DNA of 12,911 nucleotides from JAQVSH01 sp964451605 (GTDB lineage Bacteria > Bacteroidota > Bacteroidia > Bacteroidales > UBA4181): positions 1-12,911 of the forward strand of contig CAYVJA010000066.1 in NCBI GenBank assembly GCA_964451605.1. The letters run 5' to 3'. Positions 1 through 7,466 of this stretch are shown here, piece by piece (position 1 is the stretch's first letter; each line of letters opens with the position of its first letter). A model generated the notes under the pieces. The model saw only the letters and a program-made list of their open reading frames with translations. It made no database searches and was not told the DNA's origin. Made by a program: the position numbers and the translations under genes.

Positions 1-1579
1 AAAGGCCCCATCCGCCGTATTCGAACGAATAGATGTGATGGATCACGTTATGGCTTACAGAGGTGCCCTCGGAAGCGCCCAAACAGTAGACGCCTCCCAT
101 ATCGCACAACTCACCCCATCCCAGGTGATGTATATGGTTGTATTCTATAATGTTGCGTTTGCTTGGACTTGGAGAGTAGCCCCACACCCATCCCACAGAA
201 ATGCCGGAGTAGCGGAAGTTGGCTATCTCGTTGTGGGTAATTTGGTTATCGGCCGAATGGAAAAGAATGACCCCCACCCCGCAAGGGAAAACAGAANNNN
301 NNNNNNNNNNNNNNNNNNNNNNNNNNNNNNNNNCTCCCGTACGGATAATGTTATTGTCGACCACCATTCTCCGGGTGAGTTCCTCTTCGGTTTTAGGCAT
401 AGTCGTATCGCCCAGTTTAATTCCTCCTGCCCCAAGATCGTGCAGATAGCATCGCGCAATGGTGCAGTCGGAACAACCCCTCCGAAACCAAAAGGCGTGC
501 GTGGCCACCTGCGAAATCTCGCAATCGGTAAAGGCAACCTGCGAGGCATAATCGGCCATAATGGCTGCGTCGATGGGTGCGGCAGCCTGAGCAGCCTCAT
601 TCCCCCACAAAGGCATTCGATACCCCGTTGCCTCGAAACGCAGACCCTCGAAACGGACATGCGATACAGGCTTTACAGGAGTTCCCTGAAGAACCACCAA
701 TTGACGGGCAACCGGGGCAACAACTCGCAAACGGGCAATATCTTCGCCTGGCAGAGGCCTGTAAAAGAGTTCGCCACCCCGATCCAGATACCACTCGCCA
801 CAGGTATCGAGCGCTGCTTTGTAATTCTCGAGCAGAAACCGACTCTTCTTATCGATAGGATTCCACGATTTCATTCCCTCGCCCGCAGTATAAAAAACGA
901 GGCTGTCGGCATCGTACGAAGAGATCCGCTTACGGGTGTTGTCCCAAGCATGATAAAAGGTAACAATGGCATCGTCGAAATCGCTTTTGGTCAGTTGCGA
1001 AAAGGCCTTAGCCGTTTCCGGGGTAAGACGGAATTTCTGTACCGCCATACGAGGCACCCGATCCTTGCCTTTTGCAACCACATGCTCCGAGACCTCCTTC
1101 AGCGTATAAAAACCCCGGTTGGGCGATTTGGCACGAATGGCCGAATGGCCATCCACGTAGAGTTGTTCAAACCAGAGACCGTAGCGCGAAACCTCGTCGA
1201 CCCGCGCCTTCCAAAGCCCTTCCGACACCTCTTCCCAATTCTCAATGGCAATTCCCCCCACAAACTGTGGCGATGCCCCCTTCTCTGCCCGGAAGCAGAC
1301 CGGCGATTGCTCACTGCCCGAATCGAGTCCGGTAAGCAACAATGGTTCGGTCATATAGTAAGTACCATCGGCAATAACCACCCGGACGGGTTCGTTAAAC
1401 GCCTGTTTCGCCCGCAAATTTCGAATCAGGTTACGGGCCCCCTGCAGCGAGGCGAGCGGCTTTGCCTTGGTACCGGGGTTCTGATCGTTGCCTGTCGGAG
1501 TAATGTAGATATCCTTAGCAGGTAGTTGCAGGCAAAAGAGAAGCGAAAATAGCAGGAAGGAGAGTCGAATCGATAACAT
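1..1579 (-). CDS. Secreted right-handed parallel beta-helix protein, probably GH141-like glycosidase (C-terminus outside window)
   Basis: The frame opens at ATG 1579-1577 and stays open to position 1, through the run of N. The product starts with a hydrophobic signal peptide (MLSIRLSFLLFSLLFCLQLP) followed directly by the segment DIYITPTGNDQNPGT, typical of extracellular beta-helix enzymes (DxYVSPxGxDxNPGT type). Later parts show the short Asn/Gly/Ile-rich rungs of a parallel beta-helix (FTDCEISQVATHAFWF, YNHIHHLGWGELCDMGGVY). From memory, the stretch YSGISVGWVWGYSPSPS followed by CDMGGVY and YGGWGL resembles CAZy family GH141, whose characterised members include an alpha-L-fucosidase acting on rhamnogalacturonan II and a xylanase. 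That assignment is inference; the beta-helix fold is the firmer call. It lies near GH29 and GH95 genes but is transcribed separately. About 526 codons are in the window, so the C-terminal part is missing. The opposite strand is also open over much of this gene but encodes nothing recognisable. Confidence 0.8.
   Translation of the reverse strand, partial: MLSIRLSFLLFSLLFCLQLPAKDIYITPTGNDQNPGTKAKPLASLQGARNLIRNLRAKQAFNEPVRVVIADGTYYMTEPLLLTGLDSGSEQSPVCFRAEKGASPQFVGGIAIENWEEVSEGLWKARVDEVSRYGLWFEQLYVDGHSAIRAKSPNRGFYTLKEVSEHVVAKGKDRVPRMAVQKFRLTPETAKAFSQLTKSDFDDAIVTFYHAWDNTRKRISSYDADSLVFYTAGEGMKSWNPIDKKSRFLLENYKAALDTCGEWYLDRGGELFYRPLPGEDIARLRVVAPVARQLVVLQGTPVKPVSHVRFEGLRFEATGYRMPLWGNEAAQAAAPIDAAIMADYASQVAFTDCEISQVATHAFWFRRGCSDCTIARCYLHDLGAGGIKLGDTTMPKTEEELTRRMVVDNNIIRTGXXXXXXXXXXXXXSVFPCGVGVILFHSADNQITHNEIANFRYSGISVGWVWGYSPSPSKRNIIEYNHIHHLGWGELCDMGGVYCLGASEGTSVSHNVIHHIYSFEYGGWGL
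297..333. other. Assembly gap (37 N) inside the beta-helix gene
   Basis: There are 37 consecutive undetermined bases. The beta-helix reading frame is the same on both sides, so the gap length is compatible with an intact gene. Taken literally it adds about 13 unknown residues between IIRTG and SVFPCGVGV. In relatives as I remember them these two segments lie almost next to each other, so the true gap may be much shorter and simply estimated by the assembler. Confidence 0.95.
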
Positions 1580-1650
1580 GGCAAAAGGAATCTAAGTGGA
1601 AACCGGTTGAGCAGGAAAAGAGGAGCAAACTCTTAGTGCAACGTGGTAAA

Positions 1651-1658
1651 CAAATATA
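1651..1658 (-). promoter_or_regulatory. Bacteroidota-type -7 element for the beta-helix gene
   Basis: On the minus strand this reads TATATTTG, an exact match to the Bacteroidota -7 consensus TAnnTTTG. It lies 71 bases upstream of the ATG at 1579, giving a leader of roughly 60-65 bases. I see no clean TTTG -33 element at the expected 19-21 base spacing, so the assignment rests on the -7 match and the position. Confidence 0.45.
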
Positions 1659-1681
1659 AGATTATAGAGCGAAAATGAGTG

Positions 1682-1695
1682 CCCGAAAATTTGGG
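1682..1695. repeat. Short inverted repeat between divergent promoters, possible operator
   Basis: The sequence CCCGAAAATTTGGG is nearly self-complementary: three C/G pairs, one G-T mismatch or wobble, then A/T pairs. It overlaps the proposed -33 box of the rightward promoter and lies just upstream of the leftward one, a suitable place for a shared operator. There is no direct evidence of binding, and a 14-base imperfect palindrome can occur by chance. Confidence 0.25.
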
Positions 1696-1721
1696 AGAAG
1701 CGCTATTTATCATGACTTTTG
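1690..1721 (+). promoter_or_regulatory. Putative promoter of the M28 peptidase gene
   Basis: A TTTG -33 box (1690-1693) is followed after 20 bases by GACTTTTG (1714-1721), which matches the TAnnTTTG -7 consensus except for its first base. Transcription would start only about 10 bases before the ATG at 1739, so the leader would be very short. Confidence 0.4.
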
Positions 1722-1738
1722 CACCTTAACTTACAATT

Positions 1739-3202
1739 ATGCCCGTACACAAAATTCTCTCCCGGGGAGCTGCGGTTCTTGCTGTGTTGGGGGCGGCAAC
1801 TCTTCTGTTCTTCTTTCTGCAAAAACGCGCCTCACAGGCAGAGTCTCCCATCGCACAACCCACCCGGCACCTCTCCGAAGCCATTACCCCGGCCGATATC
1901 ATGCACCATATCGGGGTGCTGACTGCCGACTCGCTTGAAGGCCGGCGGACCGGGAAAAGCGGTGAAGCAAAAGCTGCCCGGTACATCAGAGATCAATTTG
2001 CCGACATGAGCCTGAAGCTATATGGCGATAGTGGATTGCAACCCTTTTCTTTTAAAGGACGTACTACTTCAACCCACTCTACCTGTCGTTTCGATGGAGT
2101 TACCGGTATTGAACGAAGAGACTACCATCCCTTTGTGTTGAATAACGCCCCTCCGGTAACATCCCCTGTGCTGTTTGTGGGGTTCGACCCGAAAAAGAGC
2201 CCCAAAAATCCCTTTAAAGGCATCGATATTACAGATCGATTGGTGATGGTATTCGAGGATCGTTATCCGTTTCTGCATTACCAGAGTGCGATTGCCGGCG
2301 GAGCCACAGGCCTTCTGACAATAATCCCCGACAGTGTAGCCCGGGATTTCTTGCCGGCACCCGGTCAAACGATTATATATCCTAAAGCGAGCGCTCCCGG
2401 CTTTCGCATTTCGCATAAGATGGCCAATCTTCTGCTGCAACGGGCAGGCACCCGCCTCGAAGAGTTGACTGAGAGGGTCTTTTCTGCCCGTGAAAAGGTG
2501 GTGCTCCCCATTCCTGTAGAGGTTACCTGCGAACTTCGCACCGGCGAAGAGTCGTTACATTCAGAAAATGTGATTGCAGGCATAGTGGGTTCCGACTCCC
2601 TGCAAAACGACAAATACATTGTGATTGGTGCCCATTACGACCATCTGGGAACACGGACCTATCTCACCGCGACAACCGATAGCATAGTTACTTATTACGG
2701 AGCCGACGACAATGCCTCCGGGGTGGCCGTTCTCCTGGAGATAGCCCAAAAAATTGCCACATCAGACCAAAAACCGGCTCATTCACTTCTCTTTATTGCC
2801 TTCGGTGCTGAGGAGTCGGGGCTCAAAGGATCCCGGCATCTGGTCGAAAACCTGCCTATTCCCGCCGAAAGCATCCAGTATATGGTGAATCTCGACATGG
2901 TAGGGCGAATGGATTCGGTTCGTACCCTCCATATTAACCTTTTGAAAGTACCCGATTACCTGCGTAACCGGATAGAAAGCATCCAAAAACTGCACCCCGA
3001 CATCAACCTGGTATTCAATGCCCGTCAGCACGGCCGTTCCGACTATCTCCCCTTTATGCAAAAGGGAATTCCGGCCCTTGCCTTTACAACCGGTACGCAT
3101 CCCCAGTACCACACCCCAGCCGATACCGCCGGGCTTATCGAAACCAAAGGAACGGCAGCCATTGCCGACTTTGTAGCCGATCTGATAACCACTTCGCTGT
3201 AG
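1739..3202 (+). CDS. M28-family zinc aminopeptidase with PA-like insert, exported or membrane-anchored
   Basis: The product is a 487-residue metallopeptidase that would remove N-terminal residues from peptides outside the cytoplasm. Residues 8-28 form a hydrophobic signal or anchor segment. The stretch at about 40-130 contains ADIMHHIGVLTADSLEGRRTG, typical of secreted M28 enzymes (LASDELEGRxTG). Residues about 135-250 look like a protease-associated (PA) domain. The catalytic domain follows with all expected two-zinc ligands: His299 in GAHYDHLG, Asp323 in GADDNASG, the Glu358-Glu359 pair in AFGAEESGLKGS, Asp386 in NLDMVGR and His458 in HPQYHTPADT. Length and order fit the family, so it should be active. 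The ATG at 1739 is preceded by an AT-rich sequence without Shine-Dalgarno and opens directly into the hydrophobic segment. It is divergent from the beta-helix gene and 114 bases ahead of the beta-propeller gene. The peptide substrate cannot be inferred. Confidence 0.93.
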   Translation: MPVHKILSRGAAVLAVLGAATLLFFFLQKRASQAESPIAQPTRHLSEAITPADIMHHIGVLTADSLEGRRTGKSGEAKAARYIRDQFADMSLKLYGDSGLQPFSFKGRTTSTHSTCRFDGVTGIERRDYHPFVLNNAPPVTSPVLFVGFDPKKSPKNPFKGIDITDRLVMVFEDRYPFLHYQSAIAGGATGLLTIIPDSVARDFLPAPGQTIIYPKASAPGFRISHKMANLLLQRAGTRLEELTERVFSAREKVVLPIPVEVTCELRTGEESLHSENVIAGIVGSDSLQNDKYIVIGAHYDHLGTRTYLTATTDSIVTYYGADDNASGVAVLLEIAQKIATSDQKPAHSLLFIAFGAEESGLKGSRHLVENLPIPAESIQYMVNLDMVGRMDSVRTLHINLLKVPDYLRNRIESIQKLHPDINLVFNARQHGRSDYLPFMQKGIPALAFTTGTHPQYHTPADTAGLIETKGTAAIADFVADLITTSL

Positions 3203-3226
3203 CCCCGCGTCAAAGTGGGCATACAC

Positions 3227-3257
3227 ATTGATTTGTGCCGGAAATAGCCTATTTTTA
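3227..3257 (+). promoter_or_regulatory. Weak candidate promoter before the beta-propeller gene
   Basis: ATTG (3227-3230) and TATTTTTA (3250-3257) are 19 bases apart, and each differs by one base from the Bacteroidota TTTG and TAnnTTTG boxes. The implied leader is about 50 bases. A second site, AACCTTTG at 3303-3310, is too close to the start codon. The rest of the 114-base gap (3203-3316) shows only a weak imperfect hairpin near 3218-3239, not a convincing terminator, so read-through from the peptidase gene is also possible. Confidence 0.3.
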
Positions 3258-3316
3258 CCTAAATAATCCCTGCATCAGGCAGACAATATTTCCAAACGCC
3301 ATAACCTTTGCTCTTT

Positions 3317-4606
3317 ATGAAAAGAATCTTCACCCTCCTCGCCGTATTCGTTGTATTTGCTTCTCTCACCAACGCATTTTCTCAGGATTGGCCCCAATTT
3401 ATGGGACCGGACCGAAACAGCATCTCTCCACAGAAGAATCTTCTTCGCAGCTGGCCTGCAGAGGGCCCCAAAGTGCTCTGGAGCGTAAATACGGGAATTG
3501 GCTACGGCGGACCCGTTGTAAAAAATGGCAAGGTCTATCTTCTGGATCGTAACGATGAAGCAGGCGACATCATGCGTTGCTTTAGCCTGGCCGATGGAAA
3601 AGAGCTCTGGAAATTTGCCTACGATGCGCCCGGATCGGTCTCGTTTCCCGGTTCGCGCAGTGTACCTATTGTCGATGACAAATTGGTTTATTCCTGCGGC
3701 CCCTACGGCGACCTCTACGCGATAGACATCAACACCCACAAGCCCGTTTGGAACAAAAATGTATGGAAAGATTTCGGCGGCGAAAAAATCCCCACCTGGG
3801 CCATTTCGCAATGCCCCCTCTTTTACGGCGATCTGCTCATCCTGGCATCACAGGCTCCGCAAGCCGGAGTGGTTGCCTACGACAAAAAAAGCGGCGATCT
3901 GAAATGGAAAACCGAATCGTTGGGTCTGGTGGGTTATGTAAGCCCGGCCTTGGTAAAAATTGATGGGAAAGATCATGTGGTAATGGTGACCGCCTCAGGG
4001 CGCGATGGCGCAAAGGGAAAAGTGGTGGGTATTGACCCGACTACCGGAAAAATTCTATGGGAATATGCCAACTGGAGTTGAAGTAGCCCTGTTCCAAGCG
4101 CGGTAGATGCAGGCAATAACAAGGTTTTGGTTACCGGCGGTTACGAACTGGGAGCCACCATGATTCAGGTAGAAAAGAAGAGCGATGGAACCTATGGAAC
4201 CAAAGAGTTGTTCTCGACCGAGGAGTTTGGCGACCAGACCAAATCGCCGATTTTGTTCAACGGGCACTTTTACGCGCAATATGGAACCAACAGCCGTCGC
4301 GACGGTCTGGCCTGTATGGATATGAACGGGCAGGTACTGTGGAAAACCAAGCGGGCCCCCGACTTCAACAAAGGGAGCATGGTGCTGGCCGATGGGCTGA
4401 TTCTGGCTACCGACGGTACCCGTACGCTCTATCTGGTTGAGCCCGATCCTGCCGGATTTAAGTCACTGGCATCGGCCGAACTGCTGAAGACTCCGGAAGG
4501 AGGTGGCGGAGGAGCCGTTCAGAACTGGGCACCCATTGCGCTTGCCGATGGAAAGTTGCTGATTCGCGACCAGACCCGAATGTTGTGTGTACAGGTTGCC
4601 AAATAA
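3317..4606 (+). CDS. Secreted PQQ-like beta-propeller protein, interrupted by an in-frame TGA at codon 255
   Basis: From ATG 3317 the frame encodes a signal peptide (MKRIFTLLAVFVVFASLTNA) followed by DWPQFMGPDRN, the usual opening of PQQ-like WD40-type propellers. Repeated blades show the PQQ/quinoprotein signature: GKVYLLDRNDEAGDIMRCFS then ADGKELWKF; GDLYAIDINTHKPVWNKNVW; GVVAYDKKSGDLKWK; GKVVGIDPTTGKILWEYANW; and, after the stop, LACMDMNGQVLWKTK. A TGA at 4079-4081 splits the gene into 254 and 174 codons, but the frame is unchanged and family similarity resumes at once (SSPVPSAVDAGNNKVLVTGG). Full length with readthrough is 429 residues, which fits a single complete propeller. The fold is clear, but cofactor binding and enzymatic activity are not shown; many such proteins bind no PQQ. 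The in-frame TTG at 3308 is a less likely start. If the TGA is real and not recoded, this is a pseudogene or yields a truncated propeller. An AraC regulator follows after 19 bases. Confidence 0.85.
4079..4114 (+). other. In-frame TGA with a small downstream hairpin (possible recoding site or nonsense mutation)
   Basis: TGA at 4079-4081 lies between TGG AGT and AGT AGC CCT in an otherwise intact frame. In relatives I recall a Cys at this place (W-x-C-x-x-P-x-P), and TGC or TGT to TGA is one substitution. Downstream, 4086-4091 (GCCCTG) can pair with 4110-4114 (CAGGC) with one bulged C, and CC/GG (4094-4095 with 4102-4103) could close an inner loop AAGCGC. Its position fits that of a bacterial SECIS element, but the stem is short and weak. 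Confidence 0.35.
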
Positions 4607-4625
4607 GGGAGAATCATCTGCAACC

Positions 4626-5480
4626 ATGACCCGGGAGACAGATGTTCCTGACCTGATATTACTCAATATTGGTTTTGCCGTGCATCGGGCCGACTGGAAT
4701 TACCAGAATGTAAACAGCCCCTTTGCCCGTATCTTTCTGGTTAACGAAGGATCTGCGAAGCTGCATATGGAGAACCAAATGCAGGAGTTGACTCCCGGTC
4801 ATCTCTATTTGATACCGCCCTTCACACCCCATAGTTATGAGTGCGACAACTACTTCACGTTGCACTATATCCACATATACGAAAACCCCCTCTCAAAACA
4901 GCGGATTCTCGAAGAGTATACCCTTCCCGTTGAGGTGGGTGCCACCCCGTTCGACAAACAACTGGCAGAACAGCTCATCCGGATAAATCCCGGCAGGGAG
5001 TTGCGTGAATACGATCCGTCGGCCTACGACAACTCGAATACACTTATGAACAACATCTCTCTGCACACACGCAGCCCCTGGCATGCCATTATGGAGAGCA
5101 AGGGGATTTTGCTGCAACTGCTGTCACGGTTCTTTTCGGCTGCCGCCCACAAGTACCAGACCACCGATAACCGCATACAGGAAGCACTGCGTTACATTCA
5201 GAAAAATACCCGTAAAACTATAACCATCAATGACCTGGCTGCACTCTGTTTCCTGTCGAAAGACCATTTCATCCGGCTCTTCCGACAGGAGATGGGTGTC
5301 ACTCCCACCCTTTACATTCAGAGAAAAAAGATGGAGCGGGCGCAACTGCTCCTTCTTACCACAAATCTTTCAGTGAAAGATATCGCCTATCAATTGGCCT
5401 TCGAAAATGTATCTTATTTTAACCGGCTCTTTATGCGATATACCCATACCACCCCGATGGAGTACCGGCGAAGAGAATAA
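4626..5480 (+). CDS. AraC-family transcriptional regulator with N-terminal cupin sensor
   Basis: The product is a 284-residue cytoplasmic DNA-binding regulator. Residues about 33-85 form a cupin-like AraC ligand-binding domain (ARIFLVNEGSAKLHMENQ and LTPGHLYLIPPFTPHSYEC). The C-terminal 100 residues carry two helix-turn-helix motifs: the first at about 200-222 (ITINDLAALCFLSKDHFIRL), the second at about 248-270 (LSVKDIAYQLAFENVSYFNRL), ending in the characteristic F-x-R-x-x-x-x-T-P-x-E-Y-R pattern. ATG 4626 is preferred over the in-frame GTG at 4587, which lies inside the beta-propeller gene. GGGAG at 4607-4611 could act as a ribosome site, though it is 14 bases from the ATG. The gene follows the propeller gene by 19 bases, so the two are probably cotranscribed. 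It faces the leftward sugar operon and is a natural candidate to sense a sugar and activate it; this is inference from position. Confidence 0.92.
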   Translation: MTRETDVPDLILLNIGFAVHRADWNYQNVNSPFARIFLVNEGSAKLHMENQMQELTPGHLYLIPPFTPHSYECDNYFTLHYIHIYENPLSKQRILEEYTLPVEVGATPFDKQLAEQLIRINPGRELREYDPSAYDNSNTLMNNISLHTRSPWHAIMESKGILLQLLSRFFSAAAHKYQTTDNRIQEALRYIQKNTRKTITINDLAALCFLSKDHFIRLFRQEMGVTPTLYIQRKKMERAQLLLLTTNLSVKDIAYQLAFENVSYFNRLFMRYTHTTPMEYRRRE

Positions 5481-5491
5481 AAGGGTAAATC

Positions 5492-5504
5492 CGGGCAGAG
5501 CCCG
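5492..5504. terminator. Possible bidirectional terminator between convergent genes
   Basis: CGGGC-AGA-GCCCG is a perfect 5-base-pair hairpin in the 35-base gap between the AraC stop and the amidohydrolase stop. A second short hairpin (CGCG-AATC-CGCG) follows immediately. There is no strong T-tract on either side, so terminator function is only suggested by position and stem. Confidence 0.4.
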
Positions 5505-5515
5505 CGAATCCGCGA

Positions 5516-6439
5516 CTATTCCGACATGTTTTTCAGATAGGGCAGCTCTTGCAGATCCGAAAAGCCGTAAAACCTTGCGGCATTCTCTCCCAGAAAGAGC
5601 GCCTTCTCTTGCTCGGTGAGCAAAGAGGAGCGCTCCAGAAAGTCGTACGACATCTTATAGGTGATAGCCACAATGGTCCGGGGGTAATCGGAACCCCACA
5701 TCAGCTTTTCGATACCCACCCAATCGGCCGCCTGCCGGATAGCTCTTACCGCACCGGTAAAGGGATAAAACTCCTGATGAAACAACCAGGTAATCCCGCC
5801 CGACTCAATCATCACGTTGGGATGGCGGGCCAGCTTAATCTGCTCTTTCCACCCCTCACGAGTCACCATTCCAAAATGGCCGATGGCCACTTTTAATTGT
5901 GGAAACGCCGCAATGACCTCCTCCATCTCGGGAACCTGTTCGGCCCCGTCGGCCAGATCGATCGACAATATAATGTGCCGGGCCTCCATCAGTCCGAACA
6001 GCTGCATCATCTCATTGCATGTAAGCCTGATTCTCCCTTGAGAGGTAATGAGTCGCTGAGCCGGAATCTTCAGAGCCCGAAACCCGTGATCTATCAAAGT
6101 TTGCGCATGCGAGAAGTAGCCCGGCTTACGGGCATCGACCATACCACAGCAGAAAAACCGTCGACCATACTTTTGCTCCACTTCCCGGAGGTAATCGTTC
6201 TGCAATCCGTCGATATACTCCTGGGTGATCACAGCTGCCGAAACCCGGGCATAATCCATGTTTGCAAGAAATATCTCGGCTGTATTCCGGCCATCAATCA
6301 TAAAGGGAGGAAGCATTTGGCGCACCTCGCCCATAAAGAGCGATTTCCCGTTTTCGAGCGTTTTGATGGCCTTCCCCTCAACCTCGGCATCCTGACGCAG
6401 CCAGAGATGCGCATGTGCATCGATAATGGGGTAAAACAT
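5516..6439 (-). CDS. Amidohydrolase-2 family metal-dependent hydrolase, putative sugar lactonase
   Basis: This 307-residue TIM-barrel hydrolase belongs to the PF04909/COG3618-like group, which includes L-fuconolactonase and L-rhamnonolactonase. The N-terminal metal motif is His9-Ala-His11 in IIDAHAHLWL. His188 lies in AIGHFG, and Asp251 in LMWGSDYPR is the expected catalytic Asp. There is no signal peptide, so it is cytoplasmic. The start ATG 6439-6437 places this motif at the N-terminus; a start 11 codons upstream would overlap the previous gene. The stop of the zinc dehydrogenase and this ATG are separated by one base (TAAGATG), which points to translational coupling. After an aldose 1-dehydrogenase in the same operon, opening of the 1,5- or 1,4-lactone of L-fuconate or L-galactonate is the simplest role. 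Characterised L-fuconolactonases also accept L-galactonolactone. Family members also include decarboxylases and other hydrolases, so the substrate is inferred. Confidence 0.85.
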   Translation of the reverse strand: MFYPIIDAHAHLWLRQDAEVEGKAIKTLENGKSLFMGEVRQMLPPFMIDGRNTAEIFLANMDYARVSAAVITQEYIDGLQNDYLREVEQKYGRRFFCCGMVDARKPGYFSHAQTLIDHGFRALKIPAQRLITSQGRIRLTCNEMMQLFGLMEARHIILSIDLADGAEQVPEMEEVIAAFPQLKVAIGHFGMVTREGWKEQIKLARHPNVMIESGGITWLFHQEFYPFTGAVRAIRQAADWVGIEKLMWGSDYPRTIVAITYKMSYDFLERSSLLTEQEKALFLGENAARFYGFSDLQELPYLKNMSE

Positions 6440-6440
6440 C

Positions 6441-7457
6441 TTAAAGGCGAATAAGAATTCTGAACACCTCACCCGGTGCTGCCGCCCACTTTTCGAGGGC
6501 CTCCTGTGCCGACTCGGGCGAATAAACCGCGGAAATCAACTTTTCTATCGGACAAACGCCCCGCTTAAGATACTCCATTACCGCCATAAAGTCGGAAGGG
6601 AGGGCATTACGCGATCCTAAGATATCGAGCTCCTTCTTCACAAAAAGAGGGGTCTCGAAGGGCACCTTCTCTTTTGCATAACCAATAAAGACCACACGTC
6701 CGGTAAAGGCTACCTCGGCAATCGCATCCTGATAAGTGCGGGGATGACCCACCGCCTCAATCACCACATCGGCACCCCGTTGCGATGTAATTTCCTGCAC
6801 ACGGCTGTGGAGATCCTCTTGCAGCGAGTTTATGGTAAAGGTGGCTCCCAGCGTTTGAGCCAACTGCAACTTCTGGTTATCCACATCGACGGCAATTACT
6901 TTGGCGCCCCGGAGGGCAGCACGGATTACCGCACCCAGGCCAATCATTCCGCAGCCTATTACCATCACCGTATCGATATCGGTAACGGCGGCACGACTCA
7001 CCGCATGAAATCCTACGCTCATCGGTTCGACCAGAGCAAAATCGCGAACCGATATCGCCGGGTCGGCAATCACCTTTGCATAAGGGGCCAGTATATATTC
7101 CGACATTGATCCATCGCGCTGTACACCCAGGGTCTGGTTAAACTCGCACGCATTGGGCCGACTGTTCCGGCAGGCGGGACAAGTGCCGCAACTGGTGTAA
7201 GGATTCAGGGTAGCTGCCATCCCGGGTTGCAGATAAGCGGGCACATCGGGCGCAACCGCATCGATTACTGCACCTATCTCATGACCCGGTACTACCGGAA
7301 GTTTTACCAAGGGATTCAGCCCTCTGAAGGTGTTGAGGTCCGAACCGCAGAACCCCACATAACCCACTTTCAGGAGCACATGGCCGGGTTTCAATTCGGG
7401 TTTCGGTGTATCGACAACCCGCACCGAACCGGGTTGAACTATCTGAACTGTCTTCAT
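6441..7457 (-). CDS. Zinc-dependent alcohol dehydrogenase (MDR family), resembles L-galactonate 5-dehydrogenase
   Basis: This 338-residue medium-chain dehydrogenase has both zinc sites. Catalytic zinc ligands are Cys37 (GFCGSD), His59 (PGHE) and Glu144 (LVEP); structural zinc ligands are Cys90, Cys93, Cys96 and Cys104 (CGTCPACRNSRPNAC). The Rossmann motif is VIGCGMIGLG at 167-175, and Asp191 at the end of the next strand suggests NAD preference. It belongs to the sorbitol/threonine dehydrogenase group. By memory alignment it resembles E. coli LgoD (YjjN), which oxidises L-galactonate to D-tagaturonate; shared features include the C-terminal GSRNA-x-P-x-DF segment and the GV-x-x-DG-x-x-SEY segment. 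With an upstream L-galactose-dehydrogenase-like enzyme and a lactonase-like enzyme downstream, oxidation of L-galactonate (or L-fuconate) fits. Other polyol or sugar-acid substrates are possible. The gene starts 9 bases after the aldo-keto reductase stop. Confidence 0.9.
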   Translation of the reverse strand: MKTVQIVQPGSVRVVDTPKPELKPGHVLLKVGYVGFCGSDLNTFRGLNPLVKLPVVPGHEIGAVIDAVAPDVPAYLQPGMAATLNPYTSCGTCPACRNSRPNACEFNQTLGVQRDGSMSEYILAPYAKVIADPAISVRDFALVEPMSVGFHAVSRAAVTDIDTVMVIGCGMIGLGAVIRAALRGAKVIAVDVDNQKLQLAQTLGATFTINSLQEDLHSRVQEITSQRGADVVIEAVGHPRTYQDAIAEVAFTGRVVFIGYAKEKVPFETPLFVKKELDILGSRNALPSDFMAVMEYLKRGVCPIEKLISAVYSPESAQEALEKWAAAPGEVFRILIRL

Positions 7458-7466
7458 AACAACAAC

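Noticed and set aside
35..1525. A long open frame on the plus strand opposite the beta-helix gene, nearly 500 codons
   Set aside because: The product has no recognisable domain, crosses the N run, and is rich in residues expected from reading a gene backwards. The minus strand in the same place gives a signal peptide and clear beta-helix sequence.
3303..3310. AACCTTTG as a -7 box for the beta-propeller gene
   Set aside because: It is only 6 bases before the ATG, so transcription would start at or inside the coding region, and there is no TTTG box at the proper distance.
4082..4606. Second half of the beta-propeller gene as an independent gene
   Set aside because: It has no plausible start after the TGA and no signal peptide, it shares the frame with the first half, and it supplies the missing blades of the same propeller.
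4587..4625. GTG at 4587 as the start of the AraC gene
   Set aside because: It overlaps the end of the beta-propeller gene and adds 13 residues that do not resemble an AraC N-terminus. ATG 4626 gives a normal-length protein.
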